Source of the DNA: Ascochyta rabiei | Lineage: Eukaryota; Ascomycota; Dothideomycetes; Pleosporales; Didymellaceae | Length of the DNA: 64,000 nucleotides | Direction of reading: 5' to 3' | Assembly: GCF_004011695.2 (NCBI RefSeq) | Contig: NC_082409.1 | Location: 806,001-870,000 of the forward strand | In this document: positions 42,132-54,207 of the stretch, piece by piece | Numbering within the stretch: position 1 is the first letter of the stretch | Layout: every line of letters begins with the position of its first letter | Program-made: the position numbers and the translations under genes | Notes under the pieces: model-generated | The model's database searches: none | Told to the model about the DNA's origin: nothing | Seen by the model: the letters and a program-made list of their open reading frames with translations, nothing else

Positions 42132-43161
42132 TGAGTCACTGTGTATAGCTTACTGGTATCGGCTCGATTGTATTGGGTCATCATCATCAGTAGCGGGTGT
42201 GGCGCACGCTTACCAACGCCACAACTTGATATCACACTCGTTTCGCGATTACCTTCTCCAATAACAATTTTGCTGCCCAGAATTCCTAAAAATGTGGGCT
42301 AGCTAGTTGAGTGAATGACTCATGTCTAGCGGCTACTATGATGACCTAAGGACGTCAGAGGCCGTGTAGTGTGCTTGTTCAAATACTATCTCGAGGGGCC
42401 TACAGTCAGCTTATAGATGTTAATCTAGATCGCGGAGCTCATTCCGGGCAGCAAGGTCTAATTTCGAGCATCTCAACTGGCCATGTCCGGTGACGTTGAG
42501 GGTGTTGGTGAACTCACTGTCCAGACCTCGAGATCGTACATGTGCTGCCGGACAGAGCTAAATCTTGACGTCGCTGGCAGCTGCGGAGCTTCGACTATAG
42601 TTGCAAGATCTGAGGAGCAGACCCGGAGCTGGCCCGGACCGCCACTGACGACCTTGCAAACTTCGTGCTTAAACGCTGCATCACCGACGCGGCATGTACC
42701 AGAGTACCCAGCAGTCCGTCGTTTGATCGACTGGAAACTAGCGAACGTCTTTCGGTGTGACTGCAATCGCAGCTTTGGGATCGGCGAGCTCAAGAAGCGT
42801 CCTATTGTGGGTACATGTGCGCAGGCCTACTGCACCAGCAGGAAGACAGTAATGGTGTCGTTTCCCCGCATCGCTTGCGGCCGGAAACCAGATTGTGGCT
42901 GTATAGATGATGCTGAGATCGAACGAACACACATAATCAAGTAGTCACATGTCCGAGGGTATATTCATGATATCGCACGATTGTACTTGATTGTTCTAAA
43001 TTGTGTTTGTAAGAGTGTGCTTCGAAGTGAAGTATAGGAAGGAAACCCGTGGTGGGTAGTGTGGCAGGCAGAGTTTTAGTGCCGCTCGAACGCCATGCAA
43101 GGTACAAAAACAGAACTTGGCCGTAGTGTATATACAAAAAAAAGAGAGTAACTGTAGGGAA
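42132..43161. other. Intergenic between convergent NAD+ synthetase homologue and GT2 genes
   Basis: 1.0 kb. It contains an ATG-initiated 153-codon frame on the plus strand (42483-42944), cysteine-rich but without a recognisable motif, signal peptide or homologue. Its opposite strand is also open, so coding status is undecided. Confidence 0.4.
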
Positions 43162-45761
43162 TCAAATGCTTTTGCCAGGGTGGTTGGACATCAAGGTGTC
43201 CGTATCTCTGACTGTCGCATGCAAGCTAGCTCTATTACTGTCCCCAAACGGATCGCTGTTGGAATGAGAAGGCTGGCGATCGACATTGACGTTATTGATA
43301 GCGGCGTAGTCGACAGCCGCAATACCCTCGGCGTGTGCTTGCTCAAAAGGATCTACGTTGTCTTGATCGGGATGATCAGGCGTCTGTCTGGTGCGCACGG
43401 TACGCACAGTCAGGCTTCGTCCGAGACCACCAGCGCCGGCCGCCATCTGAGTTTCTTCCAGACGCACGATGACCTCAACGGCTTTTTCGTCTTCGATGAC
43501 TTTAGGGTGGCGCTTTGCGAAATAGCGGGCGTATTTGTAGAGCGACCAATAGCAGCTTGCGACATTGACGCCGGTGAGGACGATCTTGTAGGGAAGATAA
43601 TAGACGTAAACGAGTACCCAGCCGAGGCGTTCGTTCTTACGTCGCAAGTGAACCTCGTTGAAGATGACCGTGTTGATCAGGTACATGAGGATGGTGGCGG
43701 CGAGAAGAATACCGGCAAAGCTGGGCCTGACAATAAACGAGATGGGAAGAATGAAAGGAGAGACGAGGTAGAGTAGAGTCTCGTAGACCTCTTGGAAGAC
43801 GAAGATCTTTGCGCCGATTTCCCACCAGCCGAGTTTCCAGCTGCCGAAGATGTAGGCCATGTTGTAGTACATGCCGTTAACAAAGAAGAAATTCCAGCGT
43901 TTGAAGCGCTGCGAGAAGATGGTCATTTCACCAAAACCACCACGAGAGCCACCTGACGAGAAGAACACAGCAGTCGGTGTTTCTGTCTCGACAAAGACCT
44001 GCGAGCACATCTTGATACGAGACCCGAGCTTGCGTGCAACGTGACCGAAAAACCAATCCTCAGAGACGCTGAATCCAGGATGTTCGTGGAATGTCTTGAT
44101 GAGGAGATCGCGATCCCAGAGAGCGATAGCACCATGGGGAAACGTGGCCGAGCCAACCTTGCCAGCAAACTCGCGCTGGATGCCACTGAGCTTGTACTCA
44201 AGATCTTGCGCCTGCTGGCACAAGTTGCCCTTAGAGGAGTTAGGTCCCACAGACTTGATGGTGTAGCCCAGGCACATGACATTGCCCTTGAGACGATCAG
44301 TCACGACTGGAAAGTTGTCGGGTAGTGCGCAATCGTCATCGATGAGCAGCACGTTTTTGAAAGCCTTGGCTGCATAGGCTCCGACATACTGGGCAACAAT
44401 CTTAGAGCCAATTGGACACCACAGGTGGTTGACTCCGTAAGGTGCGCACACTTCCTCGGTGTTGTCGAGAGGTGTAGGGCTATTTCCATTGGCTAGGACG
44501 TAGATGTGCGACGGTGGGAAGATCTTTAAGGCTGCTTCAAGCGTGGCGCCAATAAGCTGGGCAGACTTGTAACAGGGAATCAGGAGCGCAGTATCCTTGA
44601 CATTATCCTGGATCTTGGTTTCGGCAGTAGATGTGGCTGGAGGAGGGTCCTTTTCGAAAAAGATGAGGAGAGGAACGAAGGCGTAGCTGGAGGCCGATCA
44701 GTGGGCTATAAAACGAGATATGGTGATGGGACTTACAACAAGGCTATGCCGAGGGTGATGGCGAAGCCGCCAGTGAAGACAAACTTGTTCTCGACCACCC
44801 AGTACAACCACCAGACGGCTCCCATCCACAGAGGTTGGCCAATGAGGACAAAGTAGATGAAACACAGAAGGAACAAGTAGATGCCGTATTCAAACACAAT
44901 TTGCGCCCACTTCTCCCTTTGTAACTCTGCGCCTCGCTTCTTTGCATTCTCGTACGTCTTCCAGACAGAACCTTTCCTCTGTAGGCCGTTGAAAGAGGCG
45001 TTCGTCATCTTTCTGGCAAGACTGTTTGGCATAACTGCATCGACGACAGACCCAAAAGTACCCCTCCTCTGCTTTTGACCAGCAGGAGCGTAGGCGTTTT
45101 CGGGCTCCTTGTAACCTTTCTCGCTTCCATCGATCGAATTGTTTCTTGTTGCGAAAGGGTCATCGTTAGACCACACAGAACTGGAACTGGTTTGGTTGTG
45201 GATGTGTGTAGAATCGAAAGCGTCATTGGTGGCTACCCGACCTGGTGAGCGAAGTGCAGGTTCAAGTACACTGTTTGATCGCGAAACGGTAAGGACATCC
45301 TGTCCACCAGATACCCAAGACAGATGTCGAATGTTCTTCTCTGCTGCAGCTTCTTCGTGCCCCGATGGCGACGTGACGTCTAGGTGTTGGGGATGACTGT
45401 CAAACGTGACTGAGCGATGTCCCGAACGTTGTGAGTTCTGGTGATTTCGTCTGGTTGATTGCGTAGGACGAGTTGTCGATCGACTGTTGAGACGATATGC
45501 AAGACTTCCTTTTCTGATGAGGCTCTCTTTCCGTCCAGTTATTCCCTGCTCCTCATCTGCCATCGAAGGCTGTTGAGGTTCCCATGCTAAATGGTGGTCT
45601 TTGTCTCGTACAGACCCAAGATTTCCGGTAGCTCGAAGGAGGTGCGCCGGAATAGTAACATCTTCGATAGGTGCTGAGTAAGATTGACGATTATAGGTGC
45701 GAGGTTGGTCTTGCTTTTCGTTGGAGCCCTCTACCCCGTACTGTGGATATGACGATGCCAT
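43162..45761 (-). CDS. Fungal type 2 glycosyltransferase (GT2 family, membrane)
   Basis: Predicted 849 aa, exons 45761-44737 and 44686-43162 (50-nt intron). Residues 1-270 are a Ser/Arg/His-rich disordered cytosolic tail. Two membrane spans follow (YGIYLFLLCFIYFVLIG, FAITLGIALFYAFVPLLIFF). The GT-A domain carries ALLIPCYKSAQLIG, the metal-binding acidic LLIDDDCALP, SEDWFFGHV (acceptor-site Asp) and the closing R/QxxRW motif (RFKRW). Three or four C-terminal spans follow, then a tail with QTPDHPDQDNVDPF. This layout matches the conserved fungal GT2 shown in Zymoseptoria tritici and Fusarium graminearum to be needed for hyphal growth on solid surfaces and plant infection. The polysaccharide it makes is not established. 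It acts processively at a membrane using a nucleotide sugar. Confidence 0.88.
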
Positions 45762-48152
45762 TATAGAATTAAAAAGTAGTATGTAGTTGCTGTAGCCATA
45801 AGAAAGAAGGAACAGAAGGTGTATATACAGAGAACCGGAAGGCTAGGAGCCTAGGCCAGCGGCGAACTTGCATCACCCATGTACATACGAGGTTTGCGGG
45901 GCTCCTCCAATGTGCGAGCTCATGGTATCCACGCCGGCTGTTCTAACCACAATGCTAACCCCTTGACGATGTGGGTTTCGCTCAACATCCTTCAAGGTAA
46001 GACGTCGATGACGAGGAAATAGATCGGAGCTAACTGGAAGACTTACACCACACTGAGCGAACGCCAAGTAACCGCGCATACCTAGGGTTGGGACGCCCGC
46101 AAGGTTAGTTGACATGTGGCAGCGTCAAGCCACAACCTTCAAGAACGGCGAGAATCCGGCCCGTCTATCCTTGCATGTCCGACTTTACGGTTCAGGAATC
46201 TTCTTTCTGAGCTTGGCTGCCAGGATCATTATTGTAACGGTAAACATTCAATAGACGTCGACCTTGGATTGTGAAACGAGCATCTCCGGAACAGAACACC
46301 TGTGCGTCCAAATGTTGAGGCTTAGACAAGCAACCCAACTGTCTTTGAGTAATGCTCCCTTCTTGACCGACAAGTTCTTGCGTCATGGAAGACGTGAGTT
46401 TGCTGCAGCCTCGAGTTGGACATACTGCCGGAGACGGACCCATGCTTAGCGCAGCGGCAAAAATCTGACAGGAATTAGTCGTTTGAGAATCCGGTGCTAT
46501 ATTAGTTGATCGACGTTTAGACAAATTAGAGCGAATAGGGGTTGCGAGAAAAGTTCTAGAGGTGGTTCGCGACGTCAAGGTGTGTCGCGAACTTGGCCAT
46601 GGCGGACCCTTCGAAGCCGCTGAGGCGCCACAGACGACATCCCGATGAGATATCGCGTGTGTGCGCTAAGAAAAACCCAGGCTATTTGACATACCTCTGC
46701 ATGGTGAGTTCTAAGGATTTCTTAGGCATGGGTTAGAGCGGAAAGTGTGGGTTTCTAGTACAATAGTGGCATTGCTGGGCTGTAATTGGCCAGCGGTGGT
46801 TCTTCGACATTGACCCGAAATACCAATATTGCTGTGGACTTTGTTTAAGCATCATGCCACGTGCAAGCCATGGTTCGACCAGGAAATGCTCTATAGGTTA
46901 CGCCGGACGTTCAAGATGCTGTTTGTCCGAACCTTGTACGTACAACGCGGGAGAAGGGACGACGCGGCTGACACCCGGATTATAATTGTGAACACCAACG
47001 GAGGCTCTCCGATGAGGTCCAAGCAAGATCGTCACTCGGATAGTGCGATGGATGAGGAGACGCTGACGTTGAATGGGGGCAACCATCGTACGCCCGTTAG
47101 CCTTCCCTAGCAAGACGAGTCGGAGGGAGTATCGACCCTAGAGCTTCGAATAGGGACAGACAGATTAAAGCTCCTGTGCGCAAGTTTCGGAGCGTCGACT
47201 CTGTCTCCTGTCGTATTTTCTATTTTGTTCGACTTTCAGCCCAATCTGTTGCAATAGGGGTAAAAATCTTACTGGAGCTCTTGCAATGAAGCTATTGTCA
47301 TCAATGACGCCGAATGTCACCGCAGATATGCCTGCTTGTACATTAGCTGCGCAAAATTTCGTTGATCCATGTCTCCGGCCGTCGATGGTACAAGGTTCAA
47401 GAAGACTCTGACATCCTTGTCCTTGTAGGCTGATCCTGGATGTTCCGAATACGAATTTCCAATTCGAAACGCCACACCCAACGTGATGTGAACCTCATCT
47501 TGGGCTTCCAGCCTGGCGGCTACTCTCATCCACATCACAGGGTCTGCGGCTAGTTTGCACGCTGCAGGCAGGAAAGAGTGGACCCCTACTCCGAAAAAGA
47601 CAGCGAAGATGCGGCTGTGGGTCTAGCACCGACACTCCGCTCCGCAGCGTACCATTGAAATCGTTCCGCCCATGTCGAGTCGCTCTGCCCATGAGTAATT
47701 CCACTCATCCACTTTGCAACACAGTCTTCAGGCGCAGTAGGCTACGTAATACGGTCGGTGCTCGTGTCTTTCGCAGCTGCACGCAAGCTGACACAGGCTG
47801 TGATGCCGCGATGCTGACTACAGAGGTAGCGCTAAGAGCAGAACGTAAGTAATAAAGCCGAGATGTGCTGGAAGTCCTGGAATCTCGGGGAACGACGAGC
47901 ATGTGCAACGTGTGTGTTTGAGACAGAATCCTCAAAGCGCGTTCGTGCTTTCTCCGCTGTCAAACTTTGATTGGTCGAGCTTGCCTTGACTAGCTCTAGC
48001 GTCCCTCCCGGCTGCGGTTTCCGGACGTCCCGCAGCCGATGCCAGCGTGTATGTCAATCTCGTGAGGGTGGAGAGCACGGAGATTTGCTGCGGACGCTTC
48101 AACCTCAACTACAACTGCATCGTGTTCTATTATTGTACAATACAATAAAACT
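45762..48152. other. Gene-poor region upstream of the GT2 gene
   Basis: 2.4 kb. A minus-strand stretch at about 47317-47570 (DPVMWMRVAARLEAQDE... DVRVFLNLV) looks like a real protein fragment but has a frame break near 47510 and no start, so it may be a gene relic. The 128-codon frame at 46192-46578 lacks an ATG. Nothing else recognised. Confidence 0.4.
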
Positions 48153-48672
48153 ATGTCTGCTTACGCTTCCGAATACCCGCCAGTCGAATTCGAGACAGCC
48201 TACAAGAGGTTCTTCGAGGAATTCTACGCTACGTCAGACACGCCAGATGCGCATGAGAAGTATGTTGAGAACTTCACTCAGAATGCGACCTTGGTAATGG
48301 CATCGAAGAAAGCCCAGGGCTCAGATGGTACGCTATGTAGCCCCTTTACTTCCCCAGCCTCTGGCTCATGGCATCTAGAGATCCTTGCGCTTCGTAAAGG
48401 AATGTGGGAGAAGGTCGCTAGTAGGAAGCATAAGGCGATTAAGATTTTTCCGTTCGGTCCCAACTCAAACGAAGCCATGCTGTATGGGACAGTCCAGTAC
48501 GGTCTGAAGGCTGGCGGTGAGTCTGGCCTCGAGTGGGCGGCGCGTGCGCACCTCGTCAGGGATGCCGGAAAAGTGAAGATGGACTTCTATCAGGTTTATC
48601 TGGTAAGTATGCATCATTCGGAAGCAAATGATACTAATAGCTGGCCAGGACACTGGGGCACAAAGTAAGTAG
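48153..48672 (+). CDS. SnoaL/NTF2-like fungal protein
   Basis: Predicted 140 aa, exons 48153-48327, 48379-48602 and 48649-48672; introns of 51 and 46 nt. The third coding exon adds only DTGAQSK. The sequence begins MSAYASEYPPVEFETAYKRF, then FFEEFYATSDTPDAHEKYVE, NATLVMASKKAQGSDEILAL, RKGMWEKVASRKHK, and ends with strands AMLYGTVQYGL, WAARAHLVRD and KVKMDFYQVYLD. The cone-shaped alpha+beta SnoaL/NTF2 fold is suggested by the helix-helix-strand order and the DAHEKYxxxFTxxA pattern found in many small fungal proteins. Such folds include polyketide cyclases, dehydratases and pure binding proteins. No catalytic residues can be assigned. Cytosolic, with no signal peptide. It stands alone in a gene-poor stretch. 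Confidence 0.82.
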
Positions 48673-49131
48673 GTTGCCAGCACCAAGTAGAGCAGAAAAT
48701 GTAGAATCAAACTTTGTTACAGGGTCGATGGAATTGACTAGCTGAGTGGGACAGACACGGTGTTGATCTTTGCTGACAACCTCACAACATGATCGAAGTT
48801 GCGCAGGTGTTGGAATTACTGCCTTTTCCCCATGCCGTGACACGTTTGTCTCTCATTCTATGCCTATTACGACAGGCATGCTGTTGCCTCATTCGAGTGC
48901 ACAACCACCTGTCTGGACTCTGGCTGGGGACAGTTTGCTAAACCCGCCAGGAACCTAGGTTAGCGCCGGTCAGTCACGGAGAAGTTTGATATTGTGTCGA
49001 CAAAACCCATCCAGTTTTTTCGAGCTGACCTCAGAGTGGACGGACAGCGTGGAGCAGAGCAAAGAGCGCACAAGTCTGCACTACAAACAGGTATTTATTT
49101 ATTATATGCACTTATCATTCCATCAATAGCA

Positions 49132-49183
49132 GCCCGGCTGGCACAATCGGTAGCGCGTGAGACTCTTAATCTCAAGGTTGTGG
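49132..49183 (+). pseudogene. Truncated tRNA-Lys(CTT) relic
   Basis: The 5' acceptor strand GCCCGGC, a D arm (GGCACAATCGGTAGCGC), a perfect 5-bp anticodon stem TGAGA/TCTCA with loop CTCTTAA (anticodon CTT at 49165-49167), the variable loop and the start of the T stem (GTGG) are all present. From 49184 the sequence diverges. The TTCGA T-loop (B box) and the 3' acceptor strand are absent. This is a 5' fragment of a lysine tRNA gene, either truncated or interrupted by an insertion. Confidence 0.85.
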
Positions 49184-50929
49184 ATCTTTTTGTCCGTACA
49201 GAAATACCACAGCTGTTGTGATTGGGGAGTAATTGAATTTTTTTGTCTGCTGTGCGGTGAAGGTCGCCACGCTTCCCTTCCGCCACCCGTCCGAACAGCA
49301 GGACCACTAACCCCAACCTCATCAACTAATATGCACAGTCTAGTGCGAACCAGTGCATCGAGCGCCTCCTGGTCTTTCGCCAACAGAACCCCGATGTCCT
49401 CGAAGGGCTGTCGGTTGAATTAAGCTGCGCAACTCAACGTTCTTTTGCACATGCTTAAGGGCGGCCGGAATACTAACAGGGCCAAGTAGCACCAGCACTG
49501 TGAACCGGTTAGATCCGTAATACTGATCAGCAGCTCTCTCATCCGTTCCTTTCACACCTCCCAGTTGGCCAAAACTACTGAATTCCCAATGGGCAACTTC
49601 ATCGTAACTGCGGTGGGAAAGTGTCGACTGAAATCTACTCGCCGCATGAGCTCCACTGATCAACAGGATCGTCGATGAATATGGAATCTGCAAACTTTGA
49701 ATTACGAGGACGATCTGGCGTGGTCCGCTAGTTTCTAGCCACAGCAGAGTGAAACATTGGGTGGTTAGTGTTCTGCTTTTCGATGGTGTATGTCTGACGG
49801 CCTATACGGCTATATAGTCGTGCTTCTCGTGTCGTAAGAAAAGAACGCTCGGACACAAAGGCTCAACCTTCGTATACACGGCTCTGTCTAGGTCCATGAG
49901 AAGCCAGGACAGGCAAAAGTAATCACTGATACCGAACAGTTCATTTCTACTCTTTGATCTAGTTCCTCTGAATGCTGATGTTACCATCTGTATCCGTTCG
50001 TTGGATAGACTCACTACCAACCTCAACCCTTTTAAGATGTTTGTGAGATACGCTGTCAAAAAGACAGGGCTCAACGCCAAGTTTTACCTGGCAACACAGT
50101 CTGCATACACCACGCCTATACTATTACTAAATGCAACTGTATCTTAGGCTAGGATTTGTTCTTGCATTCACGGGAACAGAATTGTGCGAGCACAATCGAC
50201 ACGGAAATGACAACCAGAAAGATACGTCAATGACTTGGCCAACATCATGTAGAAACTATGCAAGAGAAAAGAAGGCAGAGTAGGGCATCGCTGTGTTGTT
50301 ATAGGAAGAGTTATGCTGTACATTAAAGTGCGAAGCGCAGACCATGCAGAAAGCTAGAGAATACGATCCCAGGGTACCGCGAAGTCGGACGTAAAGGTAG
50401 TTTTTTGTAAGGGTTTCGGCACGGAATCGCAGACTTTCTGGAGGATTACAAGACCGTATAGGACCACAGGATTTTACTTGCAGTTGAAGCAGCGCTGCTG
50501 TTGACGTTGGATACTTTAGTCAAGATAATGGTTGCTGAGCTGTTTGTGGCAAGTGCCAACTGTGAGAGAGAATTGAAAGGGAGCAGGTACATTGTGACTT
50601 ATTTGGTCTCTAATGAGCCAGGCCTCCTGTCTTCGACGTCGAAAGTTGCTCTTATGCTCAAGTTGGACCTGACTCTAGCTACCCTTTTTGCTCATGAGGC
50701 CTTTGTTTAAGGGAATTTAGCTAATAATAATGCAGTGTCACTACTCGTCATTGCTGTCTTTATAGCCCCTTTTGTCCTTATTGTCTATCGCCCCAGCGTT
50801 AACGTATACTTTGCTCCCTTAGATGATGGAGGCAGAGTCTTCATTCTTAAAAGACTTAGAGCCTTAGTCAGACTCTGTTACTTTTTAACTTGCTTAGAGG
50901 TACCGTGCTGGTGAGAGTGATAGCGATAG

Positions 50930-50982
50930 TGCTGGTGCTGATGCTGGTGCTGATGCTAGTGCTAGTGCTGCCGCCGCCGACC
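50930..50982. repeat. GCTGGT/GCTGAT/GCTAGT trinucleotide-type microsatellite
   Basis: A run of imperfect 6-bp units (GTGCTG, ATGCTG, ATGCTA) ending in GCCGCCGCC, in non-coding DNA. Confidence 0.75.
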
Positions 50983-51104
50983 TCCTCTGTAAAGAAAGCT
51001 TTTGGGGCTGCTTGTATTTCCTAGCCTTGTTCCGCTATCCTAAACGATATTCTTTACAGTTGCTTGGGTGAATGTCCTTAGCAAGGCCACAACCCTTTCT
51101 TCTC

Positions 51105-51144
51105 TCCTTCTTCTTCCTCCTCCTCCTCCTCCTCCTCCTCCTCC
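51105..51144. repeat. (CTC/CCT)n microsatellite
   Basis: About ten consecutive CCT units preceded by TTCTTC, non-coding. Confidence 0.85.
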
Positions 51145-51858
51145 GCTACCACTCTAATCAGCAATAGTTGACATAGCTTATTAGTAGAATTGGAAGAGCT
51201 AAGAATAGTTTGGGAGAGAGCCTAAAGGGAAATAGGCCTATATCACAAGTCTGACAAGTTGTGAGGTTGACATCGCACCTTGACGCCCAACCTCATCTCT
51301 TCAAGAACACTAACACCTAAGTTCCGTCCTATCCGCTCATCGCGCTATGTAAGAAATAATAATGATGTAGTTGTCAAAGATTCACAACGCCGTCGATACA
51401 ACCTATCGCAATCGTCGACATGATTCTAGGGGCTGAAAAGCTCTGCGTGGCTGTTGTCCATCCAACGTCGTAGCCAACGTCCACAACAGCATCGAGAACA
51501 TGTTTCTGCTTTGCTCAAGTATATCATCACTGCTAACAATATCCTTAACATAATACTCCTTGCCAACCTAATCTTTGGTCATTCTTGTTCAATTAAGTTT
51601 GAACTGTATAACGTGACGTTCGAGTCCACCTCCTGTACCTTATCTTCCAGATGGGGCAGCTGAGGCTCCTAATCACGTCGAACTGGGTAAAGCTCATACA
51701 TCGATCTGCAGTAAAGCTCTGAAACAGGTTGACAAGGCAGTTCAGTACGGACGAAAGTTGCTCCATGATGAGTGCAATGAGACAACTCAGTGGATAGATG
51801 CACTGTGAGGGTCTTCATTCCCATATTTCTACCTGACGAGAACATGTTCAGGATGGCT

Positions 51859-54207
51859 TCATTTTGGTAAACTAATGTCCCATGTCGGATCCAGGATATC
51901 TGCATTGAACCAATCAAGCGAAGGTTGAGACTGAAACAATTGCCACATCATGTCGTCGTTCCACGTCGAAGGCAAAAAGCCATCAGTATTGCCACCAGTA
52001 CTGGGTGCAACACCAAGTATATCCGGCATGTCACTCATGCTCGAGAGCGTTGAAGCATTTGTCCAAGAGTGAGCAGAGAAACCTGGCACTGCAGCATTCG
52101 TATTGCTGCGGTCTTGCGAGCCAGACGTTTTTACGAGTGGTGTGCAGAGACTCAAAAGGGTGGCACACAATCGATGTAGCCGGTTGACGTACTTGTTCTC
52201 AGTGACAAGGGCTGATATACCATCTGTGACAGCTTGCAGCAGCTGAAAATCGCGCTCATTGGAAGTACCTACCACGTTGCAGAAGACCACAAAGAACGGG
52301 CACAGTGGATATGACAACATAGTCCTGGGAAGCGTTAGCTGAGACATGCACAAGTGGATTGCTCTCCGTACCAAGCCAGATAAGGATCATAACCCTCGAT
52401 GAAGTGGCCAAGACTCTTCGATGTGGTCTCGATGACCTTGACACATTCAAGTGCCTTGCGCGCACTCTGAAGACATTCTTCCCGTTCTGATGGCTCGGTA
52501 GTGACTGTTGGACTAAGACGATGGACCGATGTCAGAGTCGAGAAGTATTTGAATTCGAGGCATTTCCAGTGTAGCAATATATCCATGACAGAATCCAAGA
52601 GTGCTGTTGGACAGTCCTGCACCAGTTAGTCACATGAGTGGAATCTTATTGCGTGTCCAATTACCCTTTGCATCAGACTATAGATTTCGGACATCTGCTT
52701 CCGCAGCCACGCGACTTCCTGTTTGAGCGGTACGCCAGGCCTCTTCGACGCAGGGGCCAGCGTCAAATCCAGAATTTTGTCATGTATAGGGGTCATCTCC
52801 ATTGCTATAACTTCGAAGACGCTCATCTGGTTCAGAGGGTTGGCTCTGATCAATGACGATATCTTGACGTTCATCGGAGGCAGGGACCTCGGCCGTAGCA
52901 GTAGCAAGCTCATACAACTGTCGATCTGAGCGCACCAAGCCACAGCGGTTTGTATCTCTTCATCATATTCGTCTTTTGCCTCGTTGCTCGTAATTGTATG
53001 GTAACCGAGCGCGACCAGAGTTCGAGAGGCATGAGCTGTAAGCTCCCAACAGCTTGCAGGATTTCCTACAATTTGCATCATCATGGCTCCTGTAATCAAG
53101 GCCTGGACAAGGAGTAGAGATGGTGTCGTCATGAAACTGACGTGATCCAGAGCTGTAAGTGCTGCACTAAGATGGTTGTACTCTAACTGTCGAATGTGTT
53201 TTTGTACTGCCGGGCTCTTCGGTCCTTGTAGCTGACTGGCGTAAAGCACCACAGCGAACTTGAAGTGAATAATAACTTTGTACAGCGTTTCGGTCTTCTC
53301 GTCCGCTGTGCCTTCCATCAAAGCAAGCGCAATCCTCTCGACTGCTTTTGATGGAAGATGATCTAGAACGTGGAAGTGTATTGTTGTTGGGTCCATGTTC
53401 TTGGTCTCAGTACCCAGAATGACGTGAAGGATCTCCCCCTGGGTAAGTTCAGTCGGTGCGTACATCGACTTATCGAAAGTACTGCGATCCTTCATGGTCG
53501 GTACTGGCGCGTTTGACAGATGATCGACAAAAGATATCGCCGTCTCAAGCACTGAGCGCTGGTGCACAGAGAACCGGCTGTTCGTCGAGAGCTCTTTTTG
53601 AATCAGATTACGCGCTTCGTTCGTCGGCTGCTGGGCTGTGTCGACTTCCGGAGTGGCTGCAGGAACAGTATTGACTGCACTGCTTGTGCGCTTTCGCTTC
53701 AAGGGCCGTTCAGAAGACGCATGCTGGTCTGGCGAAGCTTCCTCCGAGATGCTTAACGAGGGCCTGGGGGTATCTTGTGTGACATGAACGGAATTCTCAA
53801 GACTGGACAGTCTTTGTACAAGAGCTTGTATTTTATCATCAGTCCGAACCTTGGGACGGGGAGTTCGTTTGTGCCTATTGCGGAGACACTGACTCTTCGA
53901 GGTAATGCAATTAGAACAGGGATCTTTACGATCACATTTGACCTGCAAATCTCGTTAGTTTCGGCAGGTCAAGCCACTCTCGCTGCAGATCCTCTTTTGC
54001 GGTGCAATGTATCTACTTTCTATTCGTCCTCAAATTTCTCCGTATGTTGAGATAACTTGTACTATACGGGCACAACATAGCGACAAGTAAACATGATCAA
54101 CATGATGAGGCTGGTGGTGGATATCGGACTGTGCCACACACCTTTCTGGCGTGGCATAAATCACACGCTTGCACGCCGCCGTGCGCGGCCCAGTTCTCTT
54201 CTGGCAT
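51859..54207 (-). CDS. Zn2Cys6 fungal-specific transcription factor
   Basis: Predicted 684 aa, four exons: 54207-54142, 53942-52665, 52616-52372 and 52324-51859. The first intron (199 nt) splits the zinc cluster; splicing gives CDLCHARKVKC and DRKDPCSNC plus ITSKSQC, with canonical spacing C-x2-C-x6-C-x5-C-x2-C-x6-C. The cluster is followed by a basic linker (RNRHKRTPRPKV) and a short coiled coil (KIQALVQRLSSLENSV), implying dimeric DNA binding. The middle homology domain of about 400 residues includes LVQALITGAMMMQIVGNPAS, SRTLVALGYHTI and CPFFVVFCNVVGTSNERDF. The last exon ends in an acidic/aromatic tail (DDMMWQLFQSQPSLDWFNAD), a plausible activation domain. Intact, unlike the other Zn2Cys6 gene in the window. 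No cluster partner is evident next to it. Confidence 0.88.

Larger units (their letters stand above)
48673..51858. other. Gene-poor, repeat-bearing region
   Basis: 3.2 kb with no confident gene. It holds the tRNA-Lys relic (49132-49183), trinucleotide runs at about 50930-50982 and 51105-51144, and AT-rich stretches (about 50100-50900 and 51330-51640). The look is that of decayed mobile DNA, but no transposase, LTR or terminal repeat could be recognised. Confidence 0.45.

Noticed and set aside
42483..42944. 153-codon Cys-rich frame with ATG
   Set aside because: No signal peptide and no regular cysteine pattern; the opposite strand is also open, so it cannot be called a gene from sequence alone.
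46192..46578. 128-codon minus-strand frame
   Set aside because: It begins with TTG rather than ATG, without intron evidence or similarity.
51454..51663. Possible solo LTR or retroelement fragment
   Set aside because: TGT...ACA-like ends and AT-rich content were considered, but no target-site duplication, primer-binding site or coding remnant could be seen.
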